Shown here: positions 33,039 through 41,731 of the stretch, in pieces
Layout: each line of letters starts with the position of its first letter
How positions within the stretch are numbered: position 1 is the stretch's first letter
NCBI RefSeq assembly: GCF_014205765.1
Contig: NZ_JACIIZ010000019.1
Coordinates: forward strand, 49,018 to 113,017
DNA from: Nitrospirillum iridis
Lineage (GTDB): Bacteria > Pseudomonadota > Alphaproteobacteria > Azospirillales > Azospirillaceae
DNA: 64,000 bases
Reading direction: 5' to 3'
Position numbers and translations under genes: made by a program
The notes under the pieces: model-generated
What the model was told of the DNA's origin: nothing
Database searches by the model: none
Seen by the model: the letters and a program-made list of their open reading frames with translations, nothing else

Positions 33039-35648
33039 ATGCGTAAGATTTTGAGGATGCAGAAATCCGCCGTGGCGGTCCTGCTTCTTCTGGTGCTGGG
33101 CAACATCGGCGCCTGGGCGATCGTCAATCGCCCGGCCAGCGAACGCCCCTGGGCCGGCACCATCGCCGGGGTGGCCTTCGCGCCCTTCCAGGCCAACCAG
33201 AGCCCGCAGAACGGCGATTCCCCCTCGGCCGACGACATCCGCCGCGACCTGGACGTGGTGGCGCCGCATGTGCAGTCCATCCGGACGTACCAGGTGGGCA
33301 ACGGCATTGACCAAGTGGCCCCCATCGCCCTGGAGCGCTATCCCAACCTGACCGTCACCCAGGGCGCCTATCTGTCGAAGGACATGGCCGCCAATGAAAC
33401 GGAACTGGCGGGCCTGGTGCGCGTCGCCCGCGCCAACGCCAACGTGAAGCGGGTCATGGTCGGCAACGAGGTGCTGTTCCGCGACGATTTCAGCGTCACC
33501 CAGCTGATCGACTACATCCAGCGGGTGAAGCGCCAGGTGAACGTGCCGGTGTCGACGGCCGAGCCGTCCTACGTCTGGATCGACCATCCGGAACTGGCGG
33601 ACGCCTGCGACTTCATCACCATCCACCTGCTGCCCTACTGGAACAAGGTGTCGGTGGACCGCGCGGTGGAGGACGCCATGGCGGCCTACCGCCAGGTGCA
33701 GGAGCGCTTCCCCAACAAGCACATCCTGATCGGCGAGACCGGCTGGCCGTCCGACGGCGCCTATCGCGGCGCGGCCGAGGCCGGCCTGGTGAACGAGGCC
33801 AAGTACATCCGCAGCTTCCTGAACATCGCGGGCCAGCAGCGCCTGGACTTCTACATCATGGAAGCCTTCGACCAGCCGTGGAAGCGGTCGCTGGGCGGCA
33901 CGGCGGAAACCAGCTGGGGCATCTGGGACGCCCACCGCGACCAGAAGTTCCCCATGGTGGGCGGCATCCTGGAGGTGCCGTCGTGGCGGGTGCTGTGCGC
34001 CATCGCCACCGGCCTGGCCTTCCTCCCCATGTTCTTCTTCGTGCTGAGCCGCGACGACCTGAAATGGCGCGGCCAACTGTTCTACGGCTTCCTGATCCAG
34101 ACCGTGGCCTCGGTCCTGGTGTGGACGGGCACGCAGGCCCTGACCGTGGGCATGGGCACCCTGTCCTTCACCGCCTTCATGGTGCTGATCTTCGCCCAGT
34201 TGATCCTGTTCGCCGTCATGCTGATCGACGGGCTGGAACTGACCGAAGTGGTGTGGACCCAGCGCTGGAAGCGGCGCTACACCCCGGTGCGCGAGCCGCT
34301 GGGCGACTACACCCCCAAGGTCTCCATCCACGTGCCTTGCTACAACGAACCGGCGCACATGGTGATCGAGACGCTGGATGCGCTGGCGGCCATGGACTAC
34401 CCCAATTTCGAAGTCCTGGTGATCGACAACAACACCAAGGATGAGGCGGTGTGGCGCCCGCTGGAGGAATACTGCGCCAAGCTGGGGCCGCGGTTCCGCT
34501 TTTTCCACCTGCCGCGCTGGCCCGGCTTCAAGGGCGGCGCCCTGAATTTCGGCCTGTGCGTCACCGCCCCGGATGTGGAGGTGGTGGGCGTCATCGACAG
34601 CGACTACCAGGTCACGCCGGACTGGCTGTCGGCCACCATTCCCTATTTCAAGCGACCCGAAGTCGGCTTCGTCCAGTCGCCGCAGGACTACCGCGACTGG
34701 TCGGACGACGCCTTCAAGTCGATGATCAACTGGGAATACCAGGGCTTTTTCCACATCGGCATGATCCAGCGGAACGAACGCAACGCCATCATCCAGCACG
34801 GCACCATGACCCTGGTGCGCAAGAGCGCGCTGGATGGCGTGGGCCGCTGGGCCGAATGGTGCATCTGCGAGGATTCGGAGCTGGGCCTGCGCCTGTTCGA
34901 GGAGAAGCTGGAGGCGGTCTACATGCCTGACAGCTTCGGCCAGGGCCTGGTCCCGGACAGCTTCGCCGGCTACAAGACCCAGCGCTTCCGCTGGGCCTAT
35001 GGCGCCGTGCAGATCCTGAAGCGCCACTGGCGGGAGATGATGCCGGGCGGCACCAAGCTGACCGCCGGCCAGAAATACCACTTCGTCACCGGCTGGCTGC
35101 CCTGGTTCGCCGATGCCGCCCACATGGGCTTCGTCATCGGCGGCATCATCTGGTCGCTGGGCCTGCTGCTGCTGCCGCAGTGGATCGAGTTCCCGCCCAC
35201 CGTCTTCATCCTGCCCACCCTCAGCGTCTTCTTCTTCAAGGTGCTGTGCGGCCTGTGGCTGTATGGCGAGCGGGTGAGGTGCCGCTTCATCGACAAGCTG
35301 GGCGCCGCCGTCGCCGGCATGGCGCTGACCCACACCGTGGGCCGCGCCGTGTGGGTGGGTCTGTTCACCAGCGGCCGCCCCTTCGTGCGCACGCCGAAGT
35401 GCGAGGACCAGCCCGCCCTGATCCAGGGCTTCCTGCACGCGCGGGAGGAGGTGGGGCTGATGCTGGGCCTGTGGCTGGCGGCCGGCGCCATCGCCCTGCT
35501 GAAGGGCGGCGACAACCGCGACGCCTATGTCTGGGCGACCATGCTGGTGGTCCAGTCCTTCCCCTACATCGCGGCCCTGTTCATCAGCACCCTGAACGCC
35601 CTGCCCAAGAGCGGCGGGACGGAAGCGTCGACCGCTCCGGCGGAATGA
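33039..35648 (+). CDS. GH17-GT2 fusion beta-glucan synthase (NdvB/NdvC-like)
   Basis: Large membrane enzyme (869 aa) likely making cyclic or periplasmic beta-(1,3)/(1,6)-glucan. An N-terminal membrane helix (12-30) precedes a periplasmic GH17-like domain (about 40-305) with AFAPFQANQSPQNG, VMVGNEVLFRDD and IGETGWPSDG, whose Glu residues match the acid/base and nucleophile. After two or three membrane segments (about 310-400) comes a cytoplasmic GT2 domain (425-650) with VSIHVPCYNEP, DSDYQVTPDWL, ICEDSELGLRLF and KTQRFRWAYGAVQILKRHW (D, DxD, ED, QxxRW). C-terminal membrane helices follow. This order is that of Bradyrhizobium NdvC and Pseudomonas NdvB. Linkage made and cyclisation are inference. 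A terminator follows. Confidence 0.92.
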   Translation: MRKILRMQKSAVAVLLLLVLGNIGAWAIVNRPASERPWAGTIAGVAFAPFQANQSPQNGDSPSADDIRRDLDVVAPHVQSIRTYQVGNGIDQVAPIALERYPNLTVTQGAYLSKDMAANETELAGLVRVARANANVKRVMVGNEVLFRDDFSVTQLIDYIQRVKRQVNVPVSTAEPSYVWIDHPELADACDFITIHLLPYWNKVSVDRAVEDAMAAYRQVQERFPNKHILIGETGWPSDGAYRGAAEAGLVNEAKYIRSFLNIAGQQRLDFYIMEAFDQPWKRSLGGTAETSWGIWDAHRDQKFPMVGGILEVPSWRVLCAIATGLAFLPMFFFVLSRDDLKWRGQLFYGFLIQTVASVLVWTGTQALTVGMGTLSFTAFMVLIFAQLILFAVMLIDGLELTEVVWTQRWKRRYTPVREPLGDYTPKVSIHVPCYNEPAHMVIETLDALAAMDYPNFEVLVIDNNTKDEAVWRPLEEYCAKLGPRFRFFHLPRWPGFKGGALNFGLCVTAPDVEVVGVIDSDYQVTPDWLSATIPYFKRPEVGFVQSPQDYRDWSDDAFKSMINWEYQGFFHIGMIQRNERNAIIQHGTMTLVRKSALDGVGRWAEWCICEDSELGLRLFEEKLEAVYMPDSFGQGLVPDSFAGYKTQRFRWAYGAVQILKRHWREMMPGGTKLTAGQKYHFVTGWLPWFADAAHMGFVIGGIIWSLGLLLLPQWIEFPPTVFILPTLSVFFFKVLCGLWLYGERVRCRFIDKLGAAVAGMALTHTVGRAVWVGLFTSGRPFVRTPKCEDQPALIQGFLHAREEVGLMLGLWLAAGAIALLKGGDNRDAYVWATMLVVQSFPYIAALFISTLNALPKSGGTEASTAPAE

Positions 35649-35712
35649 GCGGTCCCGCTTTGGGCCTATGACCGGCCCCCCTGGGGCCAGACCCGGCTTG
35701 GCGAGGGAAATG

Positions 35713-35743
35713 GCGGACCCGCCGGATGCGGGTCCGCTGTTTT
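35713..35743 (+). terminator. Terminator after the glucan synthase gene
   Basis: GCGGACCCGC and GCGGGTCCGC form a perfect 10-bp stem with loop CGGAT, followed by TGTTTTC. Confidence 0.75.
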
Positions 35744-35756
35744 CACTGGACCAGGG

Positions 35757-37703
35757 TCACGGCTTTTGCACCATCAACTCGCATAAACTGGCCACGGATG
35801 GGTCCACATTGTCGACGTACAGCACGCTCGGCCAAAGCTTCTTATTTTTCTCCATGATACGGCCCACCGCTTCCCCCAGATGGCCGTTGGCTTCACGTGC
35901 CAGATCCAAAATGCTTTGAGGCAGATGGGTGGCACTGAGCGCCGCCTGCCCATCACTCTGCGTCAATGTCCAGGATAAGACATACATGTCGCCACCGTGA
36001 TTGGCCGGGTCGTCCATCTTGGCGAACTGGTCGGCCTCCATTTTCCAATATTCATTGGTGCTTGAGTACTCATCATATACACACAGGTCGACATTAGGGG
36101 ATATGAAGTCGGGATCATATTTGTCATATGGGTAGTCATGATATCGGAATATTCCGGTTTCCGGACTGCGAATGTCTGAAGGTAATCCATCTATTACTAC
36201 CAATATTTTTGCTTTGTCCTTATTTCCGCAAGCCATGATCTCATCATATCTAAATGTGCCAATCCTCCTATCGCTTCTATTAGTCACCAACAGATCTCCA
36301 AGATTATTTCTCAGGAAATCTGCAAATTTTCTTTTATCTGCCGGGTCCCAACCAAATCCTGTTACCGTTGAAGGAGAATTATTATGGCGCTTTGCCTTGG
36401 CATAGTGTGAGAACTTCAATATAATCAGCTCGTTCCTGTGATTCTTATCATTGGAAAATTTTTGTATATCGTGAATTATACTATTCATGTCCTGGCCGAA
36501 ACACCCTTGAATGCCGACGACCGGCACCTCTGAGAAATGGCCCGTCAGATATACGGCCGAAGACTCCGCCCCCTTACCTGGCTCCACAGAAACGATAGGC
36601 CGAAGATCGAAATAGCGACATCCAGCGCTCAATTGTCCGGCCATGCCCAAGACCTGCGTTCTCGTATTTACCGCATTCGTCGTCGATGTACAGTCAATGC
36701 TATCTGACATGCCAGCATCATGCGCGCCAGGAATTACAATTTCTTTTAATGTTTTATTATGAATGTAATTATAGTTTTTTGTCATCCAGCCATCTTCTGG
36801 AGCAATCTGAGTTGTTTTGTACACACTGAAATAAGTATAATAGTTTCTGAAATTATTTGATTGAGTCTCTTCTTTCGCCAGCTTCCCATTTTCCTGAACA
36901 ATTTGGGTGAAAAATTTCTTATTACTATCCGCCGTCTGTGCCATTAAATAGGTCACCCCATCAATGGTCACAGCGGTCGCAGTTTGATAATGGTCGCCAA
37001 ATCGGCCATTATCGGATTCATTCCGCACCAACGATCCATCGCTCAGCATTTCCTGCAAGAACCAATAGTTTTTACTGGCGGTTTGCCCCCAGACAAAAAC
37101 GCGGCCACTGGCAAGCTTCACGGGAATGACCGGGTTATAGATGCTACTCCATGTGCTCGAGTAACTTTCATCCGCAGCAAGAGAGCCGTCGGATTTCACC
37201 GGTTGCGTAAAGAATCTCTTTGTGGTCGAGGAAAAACCGCACAAATACACCCGGCCATCAGCGAAAATAACTGAAAATACAGAAGAGTACTGAGCTTTCC
37301 ATCTTCCCTTTTGTATAGCACCTGGCAAAATCCTTCCATCTTCATCTAATTTACGAATTTCATAATCGTTGTCTCTTCCGTGAAATAAGATAAAGTTATG
37401 ACCCGATACTTGATATTGCGCGCAGACGTACCATGCGTGCGCTGTTTTTTCACGATAAACTTCCTGACCGGGAACACCATTAGCTAAAATTTTCTGGATG
37501 AAAACGGTGCCGTGAAGGCCGCCAACACCACAGACATATTGAGTTCCATTTATAGAAAAACTGTCAAATCCAACCCAATCATTGCTCCACTGACCAACCC
37601 ATAGCTCGTCTGGCCCCAGTTTCGTTTTATTGTCCATCGCCTGCGTGAAAGCGCGGGGCGCGGCCCTGCTGTAACCGAACAAAACATGATCAGGGAATGA
37701 CAT
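35757..37703 (-). CDS. PI-PLC X-domain protein with five-repeat propeller, AT-rich
   Basis: 648 residues in a stretch markedly AT-richer than the whole window (AT-rich third positions throughout), so probably acquired. Residues 45-285 hold five repeats of about 49 residues, each strand-turn-strand with a hydrophobic core, F(T/I)Q-type strand and DGSL/DGRI/NGKL turn (starting near 50, 99, 147, 197, 247). This suits a five-bladed beta-propeller, as in tachylectin-like lectins. Residues 318-640 form a phosphatidylinositol-specific phospholipase C X domain: IPGAHDAGM with His328, CRYFDLRP with Arg368, LTGHF with His389. No signal peptide. ATG at 37703 sits behind GGAGG; ATGs further upstream lack one. 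Neither substrate nor export route can be told. Confidence 0.86.
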   Translation of the reverse strand: MSFPDHVLFGYSRAAPRAFTQAMDNKTKLGPDELWVGQWSNDWVGFDSFSINGTQYVCGVGGLHGTVFIQKILANGVPGQEVYREKTAHAWYVCAQYQVSGHNFILFHGRDNDYEIRKLDEDGRILPGAIQKGRWKAQYSSVFSVIFADGRVYLCGFSSTTKRFFTQPVKSDGSLAADESYSSTWSSIYNPVIPVKLASGRVFVWGQTASKNYWFLQEMLSDGSLVRNESDNGRFGDHYQTATAVTIDGVTYLMAQTADSNKKFFTQIVQENGKLAKEETQSNNFRNYYTYFSVYKTTQIAPEDGWMTKNYNYIHNKTLKEIVIPGAHDAGMSDSIDCTSTTNAVNTRTQVLGMAGQLSAGCRYFDLRPIVSVEPGKGAESSAVYLTGHFSEVPVVGIQGCFGQDMNSIIHDIQKFSNDKNHRNELIILKFSHYAKAKRHNNSPSTVTGFGWDPADKRKFADFLRNNLGDLLVTNRSDRRIGTFRYDEIMACGNKDKAKILVVIDGLPSDIRSPETGIFRYHDYPYDKYDPDFISPNVDLCVYDEYSSTNEYWKMEADQFAKMDDPANHGGDMYVLSWTLTQSDGQAALSATHLPQSILDLAREANGHLGEAVGRIMEKNKKLWPSVLYVDNVDPSVASLCELMVQKP

Positions 37704-37833
37704 GGGAGCCTCCTCGATTGAGCGGTACAATCGTGCATCTGTCGGCACGTGTCGCAAAAATAGTTTATTTTGCATAATAATCAATTTAAATTTGTATGGT
37801 TCTTTTTCTATAAGCTTTTTCGCGTATTTCTAT

Positions 37834-37847
37834 GTTGTCAAGACAAC
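37834..37847. promoter_or_regulatory. Palindrome upstream of the PI-PLC gene
   Basis: GTTGTCAAGACAAC is a perfect 14-base palindrome, 130 bases before the PI-PLC ATG, at the boundary where AT-rich DNA (37704-37850) changes back to GC-rich DNA. It has the form of a dimeric regulator site. The AT-rich part holds several TATAAT-like hexamers. Nothing else is recognised in 37704-38064. Confidence 0.45.
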
Positions 37848-38064
37848 CATCTTTCCCGGCCGAGGGGCCTTGCGCGCGAGGCATGAAGCGGGCCTATGGC
37901 TGGCGCCCCTGGAGCCATCACCTGCGAAAAGTCGCGGGGACAACCTGCCGTCCCGTCCCGCTTCCGGCACAATTCCGTGACCGCGCGGCCGAATCGTGAC
38001 TCGGCCGCCTCCGCCGCGCTATGGTGGAGCGGGTTCGGCGCTACGGGAGCCGACGACAAAGCCG

Positions 38065-38094
38065 CCAACAGGGGAGGCACCAACAGGGGAGGCA
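38065..38094 (+). repeat. Tandem 15-bp repeat duplicating a ribosome-binding site
   Basis: CCAACAGGGGAGGCA occurs twice head to tail and ends exactly at the ATG of the next gene. Each copy contains AGGGGAGG, so the gene has two candidate Shine-Dalgarno sequences 15 bases apart. Confidence 0.7.
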
Positions 38095-38577
38095 ATGGTG
38101 AAGACCCACGCGCTTTCATCCCAGCCAGCCGACACCACGACGACCGAGGGCGAGGCGGACGTCCAGGCCGTGCTGGCCGCCAATCGCCGATTTTTCCAGG
38201 CCTTCGCCGACCGCGACGTCGCGGGCATGGAGGCGCTCTGGTCCCCGGATGGCGATGTGCGCTGTGTCCACCCGGGCTGGCCGGCGCTGCAGGGGCGGGA
38301 CCAGGTGATGCGCAGCTGGCGCGAGCTGCTGGGGAACCCCCGGTCGCCCGGTGTGCGCCATCAGGCCGAACGCGCCACCGTGTGCGGCGATGTCGGCTGG
38401 GTGGTGTGCGAGGAATTCGTGGCCAACACCGCCCTTGTCGTCACCAACCTGTTCGTCCGGACCGCCGGCGAGTGGCGCATGGTGCACCACCAGGCCACGC
38501 CCATCTCCTCATCCGCGGCGTTCGAGGACGCCAGCGGGTTCGCGGACGAGGACGGCCTGCCCCCCACGCTGCACTGA
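38095..38577 (+). CDS. SnoaL/NTF2-like (nuclear transport factor 2 fold) protein
   Basis: 160 residues. The motif VLAANRRFFQAFADRDVAGMEALWSPDGDVRCVHPGW, read in pieces, is the N-terminal helix and first strand of the cone-shaped NTF2-like fold. VTNLFVRTAGEWRMVHHQATP closes it, with the double His typical of this bacterial subgroup. The ATG at 38095 lies directly after the duplicated AGGGGAGG. The gene is single; function in this subgroup is not established (ketosteroid-isomerase-like folds serve as enzymes or binding proteins). Confidence 0.88.
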   Translation: MVKTHALSSQPADTTTTEGEADVQAVLAANRRFFQAFADRDVAGMEALWSPDGDVRCVHPGWPALQGRDQVMRSWRELLGNPRSPGVRHQAERATVCGDVGWVVCEEFVANTALVVTNLFVRTAGEWRMVHHQATPISSSAAFEDASGFADEDGLPPTLH

Positions 38578-38790
38578 TCGCGGCGCCGCCCAATCCATTG
38601 GTCCTGTCTTCCCCGCTCGCGGCCTGCCCACGCGTCGCGTGAAACACCGGCGGGGTATTACTAGCGGTACGAGATTCTGATTCGTGCGGCTGTAGCCCGC
38701 GACTGCGGGCGCCGGAGCTTTCCGGGGAGTGTAGCGGACTGGAGAGCGAGGAAGCCAAGCGACCGGATGGTCGCGCCCGGCGATTGAGGG

Positions 38791-38822
38791 ACGGCATTTG
38801 ACCGGTCACGATCAAATGCCGT
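38791..38822. repeat. Inverted repeat in the spacer before the GH27 gene
   Basis: ACGGCATTTGA and TCAAATGCCGT are perfect 11-base arms around a ten-base spacer. The inner part contains the 10-base palindrome TGACCGGTCA. Part of it (AAATGCCGTTGG...AACC) recurs at about 28961-28980 in another intergenic region, which suggests a dispersed intergenic repeat. Confidence 0.5.
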
Positions 38823-38853
38823 TGGTATAACCGTATCCATTGCGGAGCGACCG

Positions 38854-38889
38854 CTTTCCCGTATTGTTAGCGATAACAATACGGGAAAG
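38854..38889. promoter_or_regulatory. LacI-family-type operator palindrome before the GH27 gene
   Basis: Sixteen-base perfect arms (CTTTCCCGTATTGTTA and its complement) flank GCGA. The core TGTTAGCGATAACA is the classical LacI-family operator form. It ends 14 bases before the ATG, overlapping the ribosome-binding region, and would also fold as a hairpin in mRNA. Confidence 0.7.
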
Positions 38890-38902
38890 GGAGAGGACCC
38901 CC

Positions 38903-40267
38903 ATGCGGCGTTGGCTGCGCATCGCGACTTTAGCGCCCACCCTGCTGGCCGCCACGGCGGCGCTGGCGGCCCCCCCGCCCCCGGCCGCCACGCCCCCCAT
39001 GGGCTGGAACAGCTGGGACGCCTACGGCTTCACCATCGACGAGGCCGACGTCAAGGCCAACGCCAGCGTCCTGGCCACGCTGAAGCCCTATGGCTGGACC
39101 TACGCCGTCGTCGATGAGGGCTGGTACATGGCCGATCCCTTCGGCAAGACGCTGGCGGAACGGCGCTACCTGCTGGACGCCAACGGTCTGCTGATCCCGG
39201 TGCCGGCGCGCTTCCCTTCCGCCGCCGGCGGCCAGGGATTCAAGCCGCTGGCGGATTGGCTCCATGCCCAGGGGCTGAAGTTCGGCCTGCACATCGTGCG
39301 CGGCATCCCCAAGCAAGCGGTCGATTCCGACCTGCCGGTGGCGGGGTCACCCTTCCATGCCGCCGATGTGGCGGACAAGACCGACACCTGCCCTTGGGAC
39401 GATGGCAATTATGGGGTGCGCGACACCCCGGCGGGCCAGGCCTACTATGATTCCATGATGGCGCTGTTCGCCGCCTGGGGCCTGGATTTCCTGAAGGTCG
39501 ACTGCATCGCCGACCATCCCTACAAGGCCAGTGAAATCCGGCAGATCAGCACGGCCATCGCCAAAACCGGCCGGCCCATCGTGCTGAGCCTGTCACCCGG
39601 CCCCACCAACCTGGCGCACGCGGACGAGGTGCGGCGGCTGAGCCAGATGTGGCGCATTTCCAACGACGTCTGGGACGGATGGACCTTCCCCCACGCGAAG
39701 CCGACCGACGATTTCCCCTATGGCATCCGCGACATCTTCGATCGCCTGCCGGGCTGGGCGCCCCACACCGGCGGCGGCCATTGGGCCGATGCCGACATGC
39801 TGCCCCTCGGTACCCTGGCGCCCCATCCCGGCTGGGGTGAGCCGCGCCAGTCGCGCCTGACGCCGGACGAGGCCCGCACCCAGGTCACCCTGTGGGCCAT
39901 CGCCCGTTCGCCCCTGATCCTGGGTGCCAACCTGACCAAGCTGGACGAGGCCACGCGGGCGCTGATCACCAACCGGGATGTCATCGCCGTGAATCAGACG
40001 GCGGAGGAAAGCCACCCGGTGACGGACCTGCCCGCCGGGTTCGCGAATGCCCGCGTCTGGCTGGCGACGGGCAGCGGGCGGCACTACCTGGCGGTGTTCA
40101 ACCTGGATGACAAGCCGACGGCGCTGACGGCCCCCTGGACCCAGCTGGGTCTGACCGCAGGTCCCCATGCCGCCCATGACCTGTGGGATGGCCACGAGCT
40201 GGCGCCGGCGCCCGGCCTGGAGGTCACGCTGCCGGCGCATGGCAGCGTGCTTTATGAGGTGAGGTGA
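38903..40267 (+). CDS. GH27 family alpha-galactosidase
   Basis: Secreted glycosidase of 454 residues. Signal peptide at 1-22 (ending ALAA). The GH27 signature TPPMGWNSWDAYGF is at 30-43, and the catalytic nucleophile Asp200 in DFLKVDC and the acid/base Asp255 in RISNDVWDGW are both present. A beta-sandwich domain at the C-terminus (about 380-454) is typical. Alpha-galactosidase is the commonest activity, but alpha-N-acetylgalactosaminidase or isomalto-dextranase occur in the family. The gene is single behind a LacI-type operator. GGAGAGGACC lies before the ATG. Confidence 0.92.
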   Translation: MRRWLRIATLAPTLLAATAALAAPPPPAATPPMGWNSWDAYGFTIDEADVKANASVLATLKPYGWTYAVVDEGWYMADPFGKTLAERRYLLDANGLLIPVPARFPSAAGGQGFKPLADWLHAQGLKFGLHIVRGIPKQAVDSDLPVAGSPFHAADVADKTDTCPWDDGNYGVRDTPAGQAYYDSMMALFAAWGLDFLKVDCIADHPYKASEIRQISTAIAKTGRPIVLSLSPGPTNLAHADEVRRLSQMWRISNDVWDGWTFPHAKPTDDFPYGIRDIFDRLPGWAPHTGGGHWADADMLPLGTLAPHPGWGEPRQSRLTPDEARTQVTLWAIARSPLILGANLTKLDEATRALITNRDVIAVNQTAEESHPVTDLPAGFANARVWLATGSGRHYLAVFNLDDKPTALTAPWTQLGLTAGPHAAHDLWDGHELAPAPGLEVTLPAHGSVLYEVR

Positions 40268-40286
40268 TCCCGGGCAGGTGCCGCGC

Positions 40287-41057
40287 CTATTCCCGGCGCA
40301 GCACCTTGTCCGCCAGCACGCTGGCCCACCAGCGGGTCATGAAGGTCTTCTTGAAGGCCGGCGGGTCGTAGACATCGTCCACCCAGCGATAGAAGGCGTC
40401 CACCCCGGGTTCGATGTCCCGGTCCTTGGCATAGGCCAGGAAGGTCTCGAAGAAATGGTCCAGGATGCCGGTCTTGGCATGGCGCAAATGGCCGTACTTG
40501 GGGCTGAGCTGGCCCAGCGCCGTCCGTAGCGGCACGCCCTCATGGACGAACAGGTACAGCACGCTCATGAAGCCGACACGGTCGGAGCCGGCCTTGCAAT
40601 GCATCAGCACCGGGTATTGGGCATCGCGCCAAATCTCCCGCGCCTGATGCAGGATGTGCTTCTTGGGCGCGTCGCGGGAATTGACGGCGAAGTTGACGAG
40701 GGTGACGCCGTGGCGGGCGCAGGCCTCATCCTCCAGCACCCAGGAGCCGCAATTGTCGCGCCGGCCGCGCAGGTTGATGATGGTGCGCACGCCCAGGCGC
40801 GCGGCCTGGGCAACGTGGCGCGGCGTGGGCTGGCTGGAGCGATAGAGCCGCGGCGAAATCTTGAACATGTTCTTGTAGATCATGCGGATGAACGCATGGT
40901 CCTTGAAGAAGCTGTTCACATAGCGCCTCACGCCCCCGATCCGGGTGGGCGGCACGGGCGCCTGGGGCGCTGCGGGCGGGGGGGAAGTGGGCGGCGCCCC
41001 GGGGCCGGCCGCCGGTATCTGATCCACCGTCACGGCCTCCAGCCGATAGTCCGTCAT
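40287..41057 (-). CDS. Tyrosine/dual-specificity phosphatase family protein
   Basis: Cysteine-based phosphatase of 256 residues. After a Pro/Ala-rich region (10-37) comes a domain with FKISPRLYRSSQPTPRHV, GVRTIINLRG and the P-loop HCKAGSDR (Cys154, Arg160), the CX5R catalytic motif. The layout matches bacterial atypical phosphatases often found with polysaccharide or lipid A modification, but no such partner is adjacent. No signal peptide is evident. Start uncertain between ATG 41057 and GTG 41066; AGGA lies nearer the GTG. A palindrome occurs at 41127. Confidence 0.88.
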   Translation of the reverse strand: MTDYRLEAVTVDQIPAAGPGAPPTSPPPAAPQAPVPPTRIGGVRRYVNSFFKDHAFIRMIYKNMFKISPRLYRSSQPTPRHVAQAARLGVRTIINLRGRRDNCGSWVLEDEACARHGVTLVNFAVNSRDAPKKHILHQAREIWRDAQYPVLMHCKAGSDRVGFMSVLYLFVHEGVPLRTALGQLSPKYGHLRHAKTGILDHFFETFLAYAKDRDIEPGVDAFYRWVDDVYDPPAFKKTFMTRWWASVLADKVLRRE

Positions 41058-41126
41058 CGCGTACACTAGTCCTAAGCAAAGGCATGAAACCGCCGGCCCG
41101 CCGACCAGACGGCCGCATGCCCACGA

Positions 41127-41140
41127 ACCCTATATAGGGT
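41127..41140. promoter_or_regulatory. Palindrome ACCCTATATAGGGT upstream of the phosphatase gene
   Basis: A perfect 14-base palindrome with an AT core, 70 bases before the phosphatase ATG, in the 185-base spacer. The TATATA core could serve as -10 element on either strand; the flanks look like an operator. Confidence 0.45.
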
Positions 41141-41242
41141 GTTTGTTCGCCGGGAGCGAGAGGGCCCGCGCGCATGGGCGCTTAAAGCACGGGGCCCAAG
41201 CGTGTGGGAAATAGGGCGGCCTGAGGCGCGCGTGGACGGGAT

Positions 41243-41731
41243 TCAGCGGCCGACGGGCCGCGCCCGGCCTGTGTCCAGGCGATCCAGCCGGTCGAAGAAG
41301 GGCGCGACCACCGACCGGTCCTCCTTGGTTTCCTGGTCCAAGGCGGCGCGGTCATGTTCCGTCCAGCGCACCAACGTCGCCATCTCCTGCCGGTCGAACG
41401 CGTTGAGGCTGGCGGTGGACGCCAGCTTCTGGGCCGTGGCCCCCTTTTCCACCGGATCCTCAGCGGCGCGCGCGGCCTGGCGGGCCGCGAGCACCCGCTG
41501 AGTCATCTGACGCCAGCGCCGCTCATCGAACCCGTATCGCGCAAGCAGGGCTTTACCATCCGAATCCGGATGGGCCAGCAGGACGAAAGCCGGTTGCCCG
41601 CCGCCCGGCGTGGACGCGACAAGGGCCTCGGCCGCGGTGACGTACCGACCGACCTCTCCCGCGTCCAAACGCTCGTGCGCCAACATCGGCGCGGATACCA
41701 TCAAAACCACCAACGCGGCAGCGAAACGCAT
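41243..41731 (-). CDS. Small secreted helical protein of unknown function
   Basis: 162 residues. Signal peptide MRFAAALVVLMVSAPMLAHE at the start, chosen because GGGGG lies six bases before this ATG. The mature part is helical and charged, without cysteines; it has some similarity in pattern to periplasmic proteins with repeated Arg/Glu helices. I recognise no family. The ribosome site lies in the loop of a short inverted repeat, CGTTTG-CCCC-CAAACG (41732-41747), so access to it could be controlled. Confidence 0.7.
   Translation of the reverse strand: MRFAAALVVLMVSAPMLAHERLDAGEVGRYVTAAEALVASTPGGGQPAFVLLAHPDSDGKALLARYGFDERRWRQMTQRVLAARQAARAAEDPVEKGATAQKLASTASLNAFDRQEMATLVRWTEHDRAALDQETKEDRSVVAPFFDRLDRLDTGRARPVGR

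Noticed and set aside
32736..35438. 900-codon antisense open frame over the glucan synthase gene
   Set aside because: Same reason; the sense protein has complete GH17 and GT2 motifs.
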